NCBI GenBank assembly: GCA_034439915.1
Contig: JAWXBI010000123.1
Coordinates: 1-55,076 of the forward strand
Source: JADJLQ01 sp034439915
GTDB lineage: Bacteria; Bacteroidota; Bacteroidia; Chitinophagales; Saprospiraceae
Length of the DNA stretch: 55,076 nt
Direction of reading: 5' to 3'
Below are positions 27,201 to 35,654 of this stretch, one piece after another. Under the pieces are notes generated by a model. It ran no database searches. It was not told the origin of the DNA and saw nothing but the letters and a program-made list of their open reading frames with translations. Within the stretch, counting starts at the first letter, position 1; each line of letters begins with the position of its first letter. The translations under genes were made by a program, and so were the position numbers.

Positions 27201-29742
27201 GATTGCAATATCGTCAGACCGATGCAGGGATACTGCTATTATTACCTCGGCCTTTATAGTTTACAGTCCTGAAATCACCTTCGTCAAAGAAACATTTTCC
27301 AAAGTTTGTACTCCATTACCGGTCAATTATCTTGTATACAGCAATGGAGTTGACCTCCTCGGTATTGAATATGGGGATGGGATTCAGGAAGTAGTGGCCA
27401 AACCAGGTTTGGAGACTGCTTTTAAACATACTTACGAAACCGGAGGATTGTTTTATTCCATCATTTTTGCTACCGATACCTTTGGTTGCACCAGTTTTAA
27501 ATTGCTGGACACAATCCTTCTCCATGATATGACTGTGAAATTGGGTTTGACAAATACCCTATTTTGTGGTCCAACAGGTTTTGTTCCCTTAAAGAATGAA
27601 TCCATATCTTCTGATGCATTCACCCGGATTCAATTGACACTGAGTATTAACGAGGTGGACACTCAGTATGACTATTTGCCCGATTCTATATTATTAGAGG
27701 AGTTTGGACGGTACTCGCTGAAACTAGTCATGGGTTCGGATTTTTGTATTGACTCCATCGAATATACGGATACCCTCCGGCTATCACCCAATCCAGCTAC
27801 CAATTTTGAGGTCCTCAGTCAACTATTGTGTGCAGGTGACTCGGTAACCCTTGTTGACCGAAGCACGGCTATCAATGAATTTATCAATAGGGTAGAGTGG
27901 AAAATCGGTTTGCAGAAATTTACTGGAAGTAGTTTGACCTTGAAACTTCCACCGGAAGGTTTGATCGTCCAACTATTGACCAGTACTGAAAACGGATGCC
28001 TGGACAGTCTGGAACAAGAAATTGCCGTTTACCCATCCATACAAGTTGACCTTTCTTCAGATACCATGATCTGTTCAGGATCATTGATTCAGTTGCGTGC
28101 CAGCATACTTAACCCTGTAATTGGGTCGACTTATTTATGGCGGGATGGGGACAATTTTCTCTGCCAAGATTGCCTGGACCTGGACCTGAGACCTGAGTAT
28201 ACGACGATCTATACCTTTGAGGCGAAACACCCCAATGGCTGTGTGAGTGTTTATGAAACGGAGGTCGCCACGTTCAGAAACAACATCGGGCTACTGAGAT
28301 TAACGGAGGATACCATTATCTGCAGGTCATCCATTGTCCCTTTATTGGCTGATGCCGGGGAGGAGCTTTATGCTTACCAATGGGAACCGTCCAGGAAGGG
28401 TTTATCGTGTTACCAAAATTGCCGCAATCCATTAGCTTCACCGGACACGACCACCACCTTTATAGTTTATGTAAATAATATCCAGGGCTGCGAAAGGCTT
28501 GATTCCATCACTGTTTTTGTCAATATACCCGGAGGTTTTGATCTGGGCCCTGACCGTACCTTATGTCCCGGGGATACCTTCAGGATATCGGTGCCCGGGT
28601 TTGAAAACTATAGATGGAGCGGGTCTTCCGGGATATCCTGCACCAATTGTGCTGACCCGGTTTTAAGGCCATTACAAAAGTCGTTGTATATACTTCATGC
28701 TACGGAGGATGGCTGTGCAGTTAAAGACAGTATCCGTCTATCCTTATTTTCCGGGGAACTAATTCCTGGAAGAAAGGATACGACTTTGTGTTTAGGATCT
28801 TCGGTACAATTGAAGACGGTGGACCAGGTTAATTTGAACTGGCTGCCTTCGCCCTGGCTAAATGATTTTACTTTAAGAAATCCTACGGCAACACCCGGAA
28901 GTGACGCTGTATTTTATGTTCAGGCCACAGAGGATCTGTGTACTATCGTTGATTCATTTTCCATCACTGTAGTGAATGAAACGCAGATCGCTGCAAGGGA
29001 CAGGGTAGTATGCCCGGGAGAGGAATTTTCAATAACAGTCGAAGGGGATGCGACCAGTTTTAAATGGTCGGGCCCCAATATTATTTCTGGTCAGAATACT
29101 AATTCCATCCGGACCACTATCCGAAAGGATACGACCTATTCCGTCATAGCTCAAAATCACACGTGTGCAAAAGACACAGCGGTGATTCGGGTAACTATAA
29201 CCTCTTTTGTGGAATTACCGGAGGTGGTAAAAATAAATATCATTAAATCATTGCCCTTCCAACTCAATAAAAACATTAAAACAGATAGTTCTTATTTTTA
29301 TTCCTGGTCCCCGGATGAAGACTTATCCTGCATCGATTGCCCTGATCCAATCCTATTTACCGATTCAGCTAAAAATTTGCTTTTCCACATATTTGATCCG
29401 ACCACTGGCTGTGAATTAAATCAAATCGTTGAAGTCAGTGTAGTTGAAAGTTGTCAACCGGAAGATTATTTCAGCGTACCCAATATTTTCACCCCAAACC
29501 AGGATGGGGTCAATGATCAATTGTTTATCATTCCCAAGGCGGCGGACCTGATCAAATCATTCCGGGTATTTGATCGCACCGGTGACCTGGTATTTGAAAC
29601 TTTTGATATCCAGGTAGGTTGGGACGGCAGGTTAAAAAACCTGGAGATGGCCAATGGGGTTTACGTTTATTTGATCGAAGCAGACTGTCCTCAACTCAAC
29701 CAGCGAATCGTTCTTTCCGGGGATGTAACCCTAATCCGTTAA
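24208..29742 (+). CDS. Giant PKD-repeat protein with gliding-motility-type (CHU_C) T9SS sorting domain
   Basis: This 1,844-aa protein has a signal peptide (MKLTLICILFFIIGKTVVSQ). Many PKD-like beta-sandwich repeats follow, recognisable from the core (W-x-F-G-D-G), for example HSWDFGDGS, FQWEFGDGL and LLWDFGDGQTS, each followed by 'G-x-Y-x-V/I'. After about residue 1290 come repeats of a second kind with CxxC pairs (CQDCLD, CTNCAD, CIDCPD), each preceded by a W-containing core. The last 90 residues are the type B gliding-motility-associated C-terminal domain: VPNIFTPNQDGVND, FDRTGDLVFE, WDGR and ANGVYVYLIEA. It is predicted to be exported by T9SS and attached to the surface; the repeats suggest adhesion or matrix contact. 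Its stop codon overlaps that of the convergent yigZ-type gene. Confidence 0.9.
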   Translation: MKLTLICILFFIIGKTVVSQVSVDFMANKRVGCGVVQVLFQNKSTGPALSYQWNLGGIMSTAENPSRIFIAPGKYNICLTVTDRNGKKETRCKNEFIEVKPSFKAQFTVSEPLICTGSSAQFNDLTKSPNGKITSLIWDLGGSTGTVQLSNSVPVNSIYKDPGLYAVTLYAKDEAGCESTVTQKDVLNVLRKPEIQLTVPEVFCSLPASVKVTNLSQPSPELTFSWQFASGSVFTGYDPPAITIDQEGRFAFQVIVTNTANNCSDTLIRPEGIVVERVGKFIQNKKVACRNDQIQFNSTSTLPEIVHSWDFGDGSISNDANPAHHYTLPGCYTVTHSAQYRGCNSSQTTDTCIRIYDLPQPSFVLDKTKGCQFPLLVQTTNNSTTGVAWTWKSNGVILSNEKNPLLRFDTPGVYPIQLEVKNAEGCMAMIDGTSVESYKIQPIISSGEIKGCGPLFYTLEHNSTSLDPITQVKWTVFTSIPKTVIGPVAAVIIPETGQFDVRLVVQNSLGCIDSIEAGAYIQVGSPPVTAMEFADEICFGAPLQLIDKSDGLANEFQWEFGDGLDPDYTQNPSKLYDNTGDYLIIHQAFFNGCPGNRVSASVRILGAKAEFEIQHNCDVPGAKFFINKSTGVDSVYWDFGLAGTLSDTSHRFNGQFNYPIPGNYPVTLKVLNKASNCEDTASLTAFVSELQASFTLNTFESCSPAELRVINSSKDATAYQYLFEGAEGYDADSSAPAIRYINGGNYRASLMATDRIGCRDTFELTDTIRIHQMQVTITSSHQNYCEDSLVTLQAVTRVLNDRILNYTWVFGNQIINNTPEIEVIIDSVQTNQVSLVVFSESGCRAEAGFSIPSGNLQLGFTSDTLICNADSIRFYAEIGGRWDRLLWDFGDGQTSDQVNPIHRYLSDGTYSISLTVQDASSGCTQTILKNNRIQIHDPIAAFELLNAQEFCSPFIAKVANKSQFSSKFEWGFGERSPVSTEFEPSRLLTESGTYTVRLIAISSDRCRDTAIITSAFIVYSPEITFVKETFSKVCTPLPVNYLVYSNGVDLLGIEYGDGIQEVVAKPGLETAFKHTYETGGLFYSIIFATDTFGCTSFKLLDTILLHDMTVKLGLTNTLFCGPTGFVPLKNESISSDAFTRIQLTLSINEVDTQYDYLPDSILLEEFGRYSLKLVMGSDFCIDSIEYTDTLRLSPNPATNFEVLSQLLCAGDSVTLVDRSTAINEFINRVEWKIGLQKFTGSSLTLKLPPEGLIVQLLTSTENGCLDSLEQEIAVYPSIQVDLSSDTMICSGSLIQLRASILNPVIGSTYLWRDGDNFLCQDCLDLDLRPEYTTIYTFEAKHPNGCVSVYETEVATFRNNIGLLRLTEDTIICRSSIVPLLADAGEELYAYQWEPSRKGLSCYQNCRNPLASPDTTTTFIVYVNNIQGCERLDSITVFVNIPGGFDLGPDRTLCPGDTFRISVPGFENYRWSGSSGISCTNCADPVLRPLQKSLYILHATEDGCAVKDSIRLSLFSGELIPGRKDTTLCLGSSVQLKTVDQVNLNWLPSPWLNDFTLRNPTATPGSDAVFYVQATEDLCTIVDSFSITVVNETQIAARDRVVCPGEEFSITVEGDATSFKWSGPNIISGQNTNSIRTTIRKDTTYSVIAQNHTCAKDTAVIRVTITSFVELPEVVKINIIKSLPFQLNKNIKTDSSYFYSWSPDEDLSCIDCPDPILFTDSAKNLLFHIFDPTTGCELNQIVEVSVVESCQPEDYFSVPNIFTPNQDGVNDQLFIIPKAADLIKSFRVFDRTGDLVFETFDIQVGWDGRLKNLEMANGVYVYLIEADCPQLNQRIVLSGDVTLIR

Positions 29743-30380
29743 AATTGATCTGATCCGACCCATTGACAGTCAATGGTTTCATGCCATTGTTGTTTTTGTT
29801 CTTCTTGTCGCAATTGTAGGATAAAATTGTCTTTTAAAGATAGCGGTATGGACACCCTGCAATGAATATGCTCCATAAAATCCTGTCCAAGGATTTTACC
29901 TTCCATTGATTTAAGCCATGTCTTGATTTTATTATCCATAGAATAACTGTAGTTGAGGATGAAATAACTAAACCGGGTGCGTTCAATAAGCATGGCCTTA
30001 CTGATTGCATCAACGGCAGCCAGTTTATACGCAGCGTTTAAACCGGATACGCCGAGTAATACTCCCCCGAAATACCGCACTACAACTATTAATGCATTAT
30101 GGATGGTATGGCTTTTTAATTGTGAAAGGATGGGCAGACCCGCAGAACCATTGGGTTCGCCATCGTCCTGGAGCCGGTGATAATCCGGATCTGGTCCAAA
30201 CCGATAGGCATAACAAATGTGCCTGGCTTTGGCATGTTCTTTTCTAAGGTTATCAATACAAGCTCTGACTTGGGATTCTTCGAGGATAGGATAGATATAA
30301 CTGATGAATTTACTTCCTTTTTCTTTGTATAAGCCTTGGGCAGGTTGTAGTACAGTAAGGAATGAATCCGAAACGGCCAT
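29739..30380 (-). CDS. YigZ/IMPACT-family protein
   Basis: From the ATG at 30380 this is a 213-aa protein with the UPF0029/IMPACT signature: KGSKFISYIYPI, HAKARHICYAYRFG, LQDDGEPNGSAGLPIL and VVVRYFGGVLLGVSGL. The C-terminal ferredoxin-like half is also present. Relatives include E. coli YigZ and eukaryotic IMPACT, whose bacterial role is poorly defined and may be linked to translation. The frame is open to a TTG at 30431, but that would overlap the kinase-fusion gene, and the conserved part starts after the ATG. Its TAA shares the palindromic TTAA (29739-29742) with the stop of the convergent PKD gene. Confidence 0.85.
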   Translation of the reverse strand: MAVSDSFLTVLQPAQGLYKEKGSKFISYIYPILEESQVRACIDNLRKEHAKARHICYAYRFGPDPDYHRLQDDGEPNGSAGLPILSQLKSHTIHNALIVVVRYFGGVLLGVSGLNAAYKLAAVDAISKAMLIERTRFSYFILNYSYSMDNKIKTWLKSMEGKILGQDFMEHIHCRVSIPLSLKDNFILQLRQEEQKQQWHETIDCQWVGSDQF

Positions 30381-30400
30381 GGCTTTCTGGGGCAGGCTCT

Positions 30401-33172
30401 TTATTGTTTGTAGGCACTGCCTGGTTTCCAAAGTTCCAGTTTTTCAGCTTCTTCTCCGATCAGATAACCCAGACGCAGCCCTTCTTCGCAATCCGCACGG
30501 TAATGGACGCCCATATACATTCTGGAAATGGCGTTTTCATTGGCCATTTCCCGGAAAGACGTAAACCTGCGTGGTTTTCCTAAAAACTCTTTTCTTTTCT
30601 CATGACTGTAATCGGTCATTTTGAATTTATCACCAAAGACTTCTTCCAAAACTACTGCCGTCGCGGCTCCAAATACAGAATGACCCGAAGGGTAGGCGGG
30701 AAAAGGTGGGTTGTCGTGCAAGGGAATCCATTTAGACGCAATCACCCGGTGGATATAGGTTTCAGGCCTTTCGGTATTATACCGGTACTTCAGTTCCCAG
30801 GTGAGCACACTGGCATCATTGAGTGCAAATCCCGTCTTCAGCAGGAGTTCCAATCTGGTTTCATTGGGCAGATTTGGTCTTATTCGCATTGCCTGTAAAA
30901 CAATTGAAATCCAGCGGGAAGCTGCACAATAAGTCACCCCGTGGAAGTCATCAGACCAAAATTCTGCAATCCATTTTTTCTCCAGGGAGAGGGATTTGGA
31001 TAAAGTATAAAGCTCCCAGGCCTGGGCAAAAGATTCTGAATTTTGATTTTCAGAATAGGGGAGTGGAGGACTGATGTTGATTTTCCTTACGTTTCGCAGC
31101 ATCGTCTTTGACTTACCCCAGTGAGGTAAAAGAGCAGGCATACGGTCAGGGCCCGTGGGGACCCATGAGCCCAAATATTCCGGTGACCGATAGGTGTGGT
31201 CAAAATTGTACAAATAGGCTTGCCTCCCTATCGTATCGGTATTGGACATTTCAAAAATCTTATGACCAATCGACTTGCCATACTCTTCGGATGCGCTGAT
31301 AGAAGCGGAATCCAAATACGTTTTAAAAAAAGCTAGATTTTCATCGTACAATTTTTTTGAATTCGACTTAAGGATCATATTGGCGTTGGGGTAAAACATA
31401 CTGGTGAGTAGGTAATACGTGGCGTTGAGTCCTGCCTCAAGTTGGTACCCGGCAACATTCCTGTACTCTGGCATATTCAAATCCGGGAACTGTAAATGAA
31501 GTGACAAGGCGTTCTTAAAAGCAGGTAAGCCGGCTTGCCAGCCCGCAAGTCCAATATAAGCAAAGGTCCGGGCACTTACCGGTGGCCTGTATCCATCTGT
31601 AAACCGGTTGAGGGTCAATAACTGGGAGTACCATTTATCAATAACTTCAGTTATGGCTTTATCTGATTTTTGGCTGTAGTCTCCGGATAGACAACCGGTC
31701 AATAAAAAAGTAAAGAAGGCCATGAGGAGCCAGGAAGTCGGTTTAGATACGAGTGGACTATAATGAGTAACCTTAGAATCGGTTAAAACAAATGAAGAAG
31801 GGGCGGGATTTTTAAAATAGAGGGTAAAACGATTGCCCATGGCCTCATCGGAATTTACCTCCATGGGAATTTTATAAATATCAATGATGCTTTTGACCAA
31901 TGACAATCCAATGCCGGACCCTTTACGGTGCTTGTGTTCAGTGGTCCTGTAGAAAGGTTGAAATATTTTATTCAGGTCTTCCAGATTAATAAGCGTACCA
32001 AAGTTTTGAAATTCGACGCTGATTTTTTGAGGGTTGGAAAAATCGACCGTGGTTTTTGCGGTATTGTCGTTGGAAAATTTACAGGCGTTTTCCATGAGGT
32101 TCATGAAAGCGAGTTTCAGCAAGGGTTCATTGGCTTCGATGACCATACCTTCTTCTTCGGCGGGCAGGTTGAGCAGTTCTATTTTGATGTTGTAAGCGGG
32201 ATGGGTTTTATATATATTTTCCTGGGCCTGGTAAACCAATTCGTCCAGTCTGACAGGAGCAGGAGTCATGGGGATATGTCCGACATTGGAGTTGACTCTG
32301 GCGAGCTGGAGCAGTTTTTCAATGGTCTGGGACATTTCGTCTATATCTTCCTGCAGGGATGACAGGATTTGATTGTACTCATCCGGCGACCGTTTTTTAT
32401 TAATGGCATACTGGATCTGTGTCCTGATGGCAGCCAATGGGTTGCGCAGTTCGTGGGACACATTGGAGATAAAACTTTTTTCTGTCATGAAAGCTTTATC
32501 TATCCGTTCCAGCAAGGAGTTGAAGGTAGTTATCAGATTGGATAATTCATCATTGTGTTGATCGGGTTTGAGCCTTTTGCTCAGATCTGTAGGCAGGATG
32601 TCCTTGACTTCATGGATAATCCGGGATACCGGCCGGAGGGATTGGCCGGCAAAAAACCAACCCCCGAAAGCCACGATCAATATTGTAAATAAGGTGCTGA
32701 CCAACAAAATGTTGCGAAGTTGCTCCAGCTTGGAGTAATCAGGTATATCCTCGGATACTACAATATAGTTTTTGTTTTGTTTGGACTTGTAGAGGAAACC
32801 AAAGGCTTTGTAAGGCTGATTTATAAAGCGGTAATCTCCAGTTTGCATGATTGCTTTCAATGCCGATGAAGGGGTGTTGGGTGCCGACGAAATCAGGGTA
32901 TAAATCCGGTTCAAATTTTCGTTATAAATTGAAGTATTCCCGATATCCTGGATCTGGATACTGCCGGAATCTTTTTTTTCAGGTAGCGGTTGGAGTTCTT
33001 CTTCATGAAAAAGAACCATCTCGGCTGTCATCCGGGCTTTACTTTCCAATAAACTATATAGTTCTTCTTCAATATGAATTTTAAATTGCCGGTAAATAAA
33101 CAACATGGACAGCCCATAGATTCCAATGGTGATCAGTATAAATTGATAGGATAGTTTGGTCCTGATTTTCAT
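30401..33172 (-). CDS. Sensor histidine kinase fused to a vanadium haloperoxidase/PAP2-type periplasmic domain
   Basis: The 923-aa chain has TM1 (about 9-28), a periplasmic sensor segment (30-153), TM2 (154-175), HAMP, and a HisKA domain with phospho-acceptor H240 (SHELRNP). An ATPase domain follows with N-box NLMENACKFS (about 358-367) and G-box KGSGIGLSLV (417-426). The G1 box DxGxG is degenerate (QNFGTLI). The kinase would normally end near 453. Instead the frame runs on through WLLMAFFTFLLTGC, a third membrane segment with a lipobox at C494, into a complete haloperoxidase/PAP2 domain: K795 and R802-P803 (KYRYNTERP), H831 (PSGH), S-R with H890 and D894 (GVHYRAD). The topology puts the kinase inside and the enzyme in the periplasm. 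The latter is a paralogue of 34048-35517. The response regulator lies 10 bp upstream, so they form an operon. M484 is the only internal ATG near the junction and would give an n-region without charge, so a separate start is unlikely. Haloperoxidase versus phosphatase activity cannot be decided here. Confidence 0.88.
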   Translation of the reverse strand: MKIRTKLSYQFILITIGIYGLSMLFIYRQFKIHIEEELYSLLESKARMTAEMVLFHEEELQPLPEKKDSGSIQIQDIGNTSIYNENLNRIYTLISSAPNTPSSALKAIMQTGDYRFINQPYKAFGFLYKSKQNKNYIVVSEDIPDYSKLEQLRNILLVSTLFTILIVAFGGWFFAGQSLRPVSRIIHEVKDILPTDLSKRLKPDQHNDELSNLITTFNSLLERIDKAFMTEKSFISNVSHELRNPLAAIRTQIQYAINKKRSPDEYNQILSSLQEDIDEMSQTIEKLLQLARVNSNVGHIPMTPAPVRLDELVYQAQENIYKTHPAYNIKIELLNLPAEEEGMVIEANEPLLKLAFMNLMENACKFSNDNTAKTTVDFSNPQKISVEFQNFGTLINLEDLNKIFQPFYRTTEHKHRKGSGIGLSLVKSIIDIYKIPMEVNSDEAMGNRFTLYFKNPAPSSFVLTDSKVTHYSPLVSKPTSWLLMAFFTFLLTGCLSGDYSQKSDKAITEVIDKWYSQLLTLNRFTDGYRPPVSARTFAYIGLAGWQAGLPAFKNALSLHLQFPDLNMPEYRNVAGYQLEAGLNATYYLLTSMFYPNANMILKSNSKKLYDENLAFFKTYLDSASISASEEYGKSIGHKIFEMSNTDTIGRQAYLYNFDHTYRSPEYLGSWVPTGPDRMPALLPHWGKSKTMLRNVRKINISPPLPYSENQNSESFAQAWELYTLSKSLSLEKKWIAEFWSDDFHGVTYCAASRWISIVLQAMRIRPNLPNETRLELLLKTGFALNDASVLTWELKYRYNTERPETYIHRVIASKWIPLHDNPPFPAYPSGHSVFGAATAVVLEEVFGDKFKMTDYSHEKRKEFLGKPRRFTSFREMANENAISRMYMGVHYRADCEEGLRLGYLIGEEAEKLELWKPGSAYKQ

Positions 33173-33182
33173 TTTTGGGCCT

Positions 33183-33860
33183 TCATGCTTTCTTTATATA
33201 GTACCCGATGCCGAAATGGGTATGAATGAGTTTGTCCGTAAATTCTTTATCAATCTTCTTTCGAAGATAATTCACATACACTTCAATCACATTGGTATTG
33301 ATCTCCACCCCCAGGTTCCAGACCTTTTCCAAAATTTCCAGTTTGGGGATCACCCTTCCCTGGTTGCGCAACAGGTATTCCAGCAGAGAAAATTCCTTTG
33401 GGGTAAGGATGATTTTTTTACCAGACCGGGTCACTTCCAGCGTGGAAATATTGATTTCCAGGTCTTCGTAATTAATTTTTTCACTGGAGAGGTTGGACAG
33501 GTTGGACCGGCGGTGCAAGGCTGATATTCTCGCCATCAATTCCTTGAGATCGAAAGGTTTGGCCAGGTAATCGTCCGCTCCGGCGTTTAGGCCTGATATT
33601 TTATCTTCCGTTTCATCCAGCGCTGAAATCATTAAAATAGGCGTTTTGATTTGTTTGGATCGAAGCACCTGAGAGAGTTTGATGCCATCCATGTCGGGCA
33701 TGATGACATCCGTGACGATAACATCAAAAGACTGGCGGTCAATTTTTTTGAGCCCCTCTGCTGCATTCAGGCATAATTCTGTATCTACACCGTTTTCATC
33801 CAGGAAGGCTTTGATAGAGGAGGCGGTTTTAGGCTCATCTTCTATGAGGAGTACTTTCAT
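33183..33860 (-). CDS. OmpR/PhoB-family response regulator
   Basis: The 225-aa protein has a receiver domain with acidic pair E7-D8, phospho-acceptor D51 (IVTDVIMPDMDG), T/S switch residue in MISA and K101 (LAKPF). It is followed by a winged-helix DNA-binding domain (LTPKEFSLLEYLLRNQGRV, ending THFGIGYYIKKA). It should be phosphorylated by the kinase domain of the fusion encoded 10 bp downstream. It resembles CusR-type regulators. It lies divergently next to the haloperoxidase/PAP2 gene at 34048, so that gene and the TonB receptor after it are natural targets; this is inference from position. Confidence 0.92.
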   Translation of the reverse strand: MKVLLIEDEPKTASSIKAFLDENGVDTELCLNAAEGLKKIDRQSFDVIVTDVIMPDMDGIKLSQVLRSKQIKTPILMISALDETEDKISGLNAGADDYLAKPFDLKELMARISALHRRSNLSNLSSEKINYEDLEINISTLEVTRSGKKIILTPKEFSLLEYLLRNQGRVIPKLEILEKVWNLGVEINTNVIEVYVNYLRKKIDKEFTDKLIHTHFGIGYYIKKA

Positions 33861-33910
33861 TGGTCAAATTTCAATAACTTTCCCTGTAAATGTCTCATAA
33901 ATCCCTCCAA

Positions 33911-33926
33911 ATTAAGACTCTAAGCA
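33911..33926. promoter_or_regulatory. Possible regulator-binding box upstream of the haloperoxidase gene
   Basis: TTAAGACTCTAAGC in this segment resembles two boxes before the TonB receptor (35655-35668 and 35675-35690; core AAGAnTCCTAA), with one C missing. It lies about 35 bp upstream of the -33 element at 33958, a usual activator position. The match is short and may be chance. Confidence 0.25.
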
Positions 33927-33957
33927 AATTTTTAGAAAAAATAAAGAGGTCAAATGA

Positions 33958-33988
33958 TTTGTAATATCGGTTAGGATTTCTACATTTG
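33958..33988 (+). promoter_or_regulatory. Consensus Bacteroidota promoter of the haloperoxidase gene
   Basis: TTTG at 33958-33961, exactly 19 bp, then TACATTTG at 33981-33988: a perfect match to TTTG-N19-TAnnTTTG. Transcription would start near 33995, giving a leader of about 50 nt before the ATG at 34048. Confidence 0.78.
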
Positions 33989-34047
33989 GTTTCTCAAGAT
34001 TGCTAGATTCTTGAAAGTTCACTTTTATTTAACTATAATCTATTTAT

Positions 34048-35517
34048 ATGAACAATAAACTACTCAGAGTTATTTTGCCTTTAGCTCTGTTCGTTTTGGT
34101 CACCGGCTGCCAAAAGAACTCCGTTGAAGAAGAAGGGGATAATAAAGAAATCAAAGGCCTGGTCAAAGATTTTGATTACACCACCGTTTGGGAATGGAAT
34201 GAATTATTTACCCGTATCGATAAGGATGCTATGGGATACCGGCCATGTCCGGGTCCTCGAGCCTTGGCTTATATGGGATTATCCGCATACGAAACTGCAG
34301 TTGCCGGTATGCCGGAATACAACAGCCTTAAAAATCAATGGGGCAGTGAGCTCAAAATTCCTGATTTTGTGGAAGGGCAAAAAATACATTGGCCATCTGC
34401 AATTAATGCCAGCTATACCTATTTAATGAAGAAATTTTTCTTCAAAACCAATTTTGTACCTGGTTTTGGCCATTTAACCAATGCCGATACTCAAAAATTA
34501 ATTGAGACCCTGGGAGCAGCATTAGATGCAAAGTATAAAACGGTAGTCAATGATTTAGTAGTGTTCAATGATTCCAAAGCCTGGGGCGAAAAAGTTGCTG
34601 CTGCAGTATGGAGTTGGGCCGTCACCGATCCATATGGAAATGATGCGGATCTTAACCCTCTGAATAACGATCCCGCAAAAGGCGAAAACTTTTATTACAA
34701 CTGGAGAACTAAAAGTATGTCCAACGGGGCAGTAATTCCGGGTAAATGGTATCCCACTAATGACAATCCGGATGGAGGTATGTTCCCATATGGAGGACGT
34801 ATGCGCACCTTTGTGACCACAGATGCACAAAAACTTTGCCCACCGCCTTTGGCTTATAGCGAAAGCAAAACCTCTCCATATTATGCACAGGCTTTGGAAG
34901 TTTATGCATTAAGTAATCCCAATATGAGGTATGAAGACCGATGGGTTTCAGAATTCTGGAGTGATGATATATTTGGCCAGACGTTTGGCCCTCCGACCCG
35001 TTTATTGGCAATCATGGATCAGGTATTGGTTGCTGAAAAATCCAATCTTCAGACGGCTATTGAAGGTGCAGCAAAATTAGGAATGGCAAATAATGATTTC
35101 GGAGTAGCAGCCTGGCATTCGAAATATGTTTACAATGTCGAAAGACCTGAAAATTATATCAAACGATTAATTGATCCAAATTGGGAGCCCATCCTCGTCA
35201 ATACAGTCTCTGGTGTAAAAGGTATCACCCCACCATTTCCAGCCTACCCATCCGGCCATTCCACATTTGGTGGAGGAGGCGGTGCAATTCTTGCCAATGT
35301 TTTCGGTCAGAATTATGAATTTACCGACTTGTGTCATAAAGACAGAACGGAATTCCTGGGTATACCCCGTACCTTCAACTCTTTTGAAGATGCAGGATTA
35401 GAAAATGCGCTTTCAAGGGTGACCTTAGGTGTACATTTTAGAATGGATTGCACTACCGGTTATGCTTTCGGTCAACAAATAGCCAGAAGGGTAATAAACC
35501 TCCCCTGGAAAAAATAA
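34048..35517 (+). CDS. Vanadium-dependent haloperoxidase/PAP2-family lipoprotein
   Basis: The 489-aa protein starts with a lipoprotein signal (MNNKLLRVILPLALFVLVTGC, lipid-bearing C21). The C-terminal part has all three motifs of the vanadium haloperoxidase / type 2 phosphatidic acid phosphatase superfamily: K359 with R366-P367 (KYVYNVERP), H404 in PAYPSGH, and S-R with H463 and D467 (GVHFRMD). These bind vanadate (oxidising halides with peroxide) or catalyse phosphate-ester hydrolysis; the sequence alone does not say which. Its length and conserved FWSDD and EFLG blocks place it with bacterial haloperoxidase-like proteins rather than short lipid phosphatases. It is a paralogue of the C-terminal half of the kinase fusion, diverges from the response regulator, and has a consensus promoter and a strong terminator of its own. 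Confidence 0.85.
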   Translation: MNNKLLRVILPLALFVLVTGCQKNSVEEEGDNKEIKGLVKDFDYTTVWEWNELFTRIDKDAMGYRPCPGPRALAYMGLSAYETAVAGMPEYNSLKNQWGSELKIPDFVEGQKIHWPSAINASYTYLMKKFFFKTNFVPGFGHLTNADTQKLIETLGAALDAKYKTVVNDLVVFNDSKAWGEKVAAAVWSWAVTDPYGNDADLNPLNNDPAKGENFYYNWRTKSMSNGAVIPGKWYPTNDNPDGGMFPYGGRMRTFVTTDAQKLCPPPLAYSESKTSPYYAQALEVYALSNPNMRYEDRWVSEFWSDDIFGQTFGPPTRLLAIMDQVLVAEKSNLQTAIEGAAKLGMANNDFGVAAWHSKYVYNVERPENYIKRLIDPNWEPILVNTVSGVKGITPPFPAYPSGHSTFGGGGGAILANVFGQNYEFTDLCHKDRTEFLGIPRTFNSFEDAGLENALSRVTLGVHFRMDCTTGYAFGQQIARRVINLPWKK

Positions 35518-35608
35518 ATTCAGGATTAACTTAAAAGTGAAGTAATTAAATTGATTAATTTTTATTTTTTAGATTGATCATATAGTAACATTTCAAAAAT
35601 CCATATAC

Positions 35609-35645
35609 GACAACAGGTGTAAATGTCAAATTTACACCTGTTGTC
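35609..35645 (+). terminator. Strong terminator after the haloperoxidase gene
   Basis: Arms 35609-35624 and 35630-35645 are perfect 16-bp complements (GACAACAGGTGTAAAT on the left) with a 5-nt loop, followed by ATTTTAG. It ends the transcript before the TonB receptor gene, so that gene needs its own promoter. Confidence 0.82.
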
Positions 35646-35654
35646 ATTTTAGGG

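Noticed and set aside
30381..30431. Longer start (TTG) for the YigZ-type protein
   Set aside because: It would overlap the end of the kinase-fusion gene, and the ATG at 30380 precedes all conserved sequence.
31723..31725. Internal ATG (M484) as a separate start for the haloperoxidase half
   Set aside because: The resulting signal peptide would start directly in the hydrophobic core with no basic residue; the continuous frame is the simpler reading, although read checking is advised.
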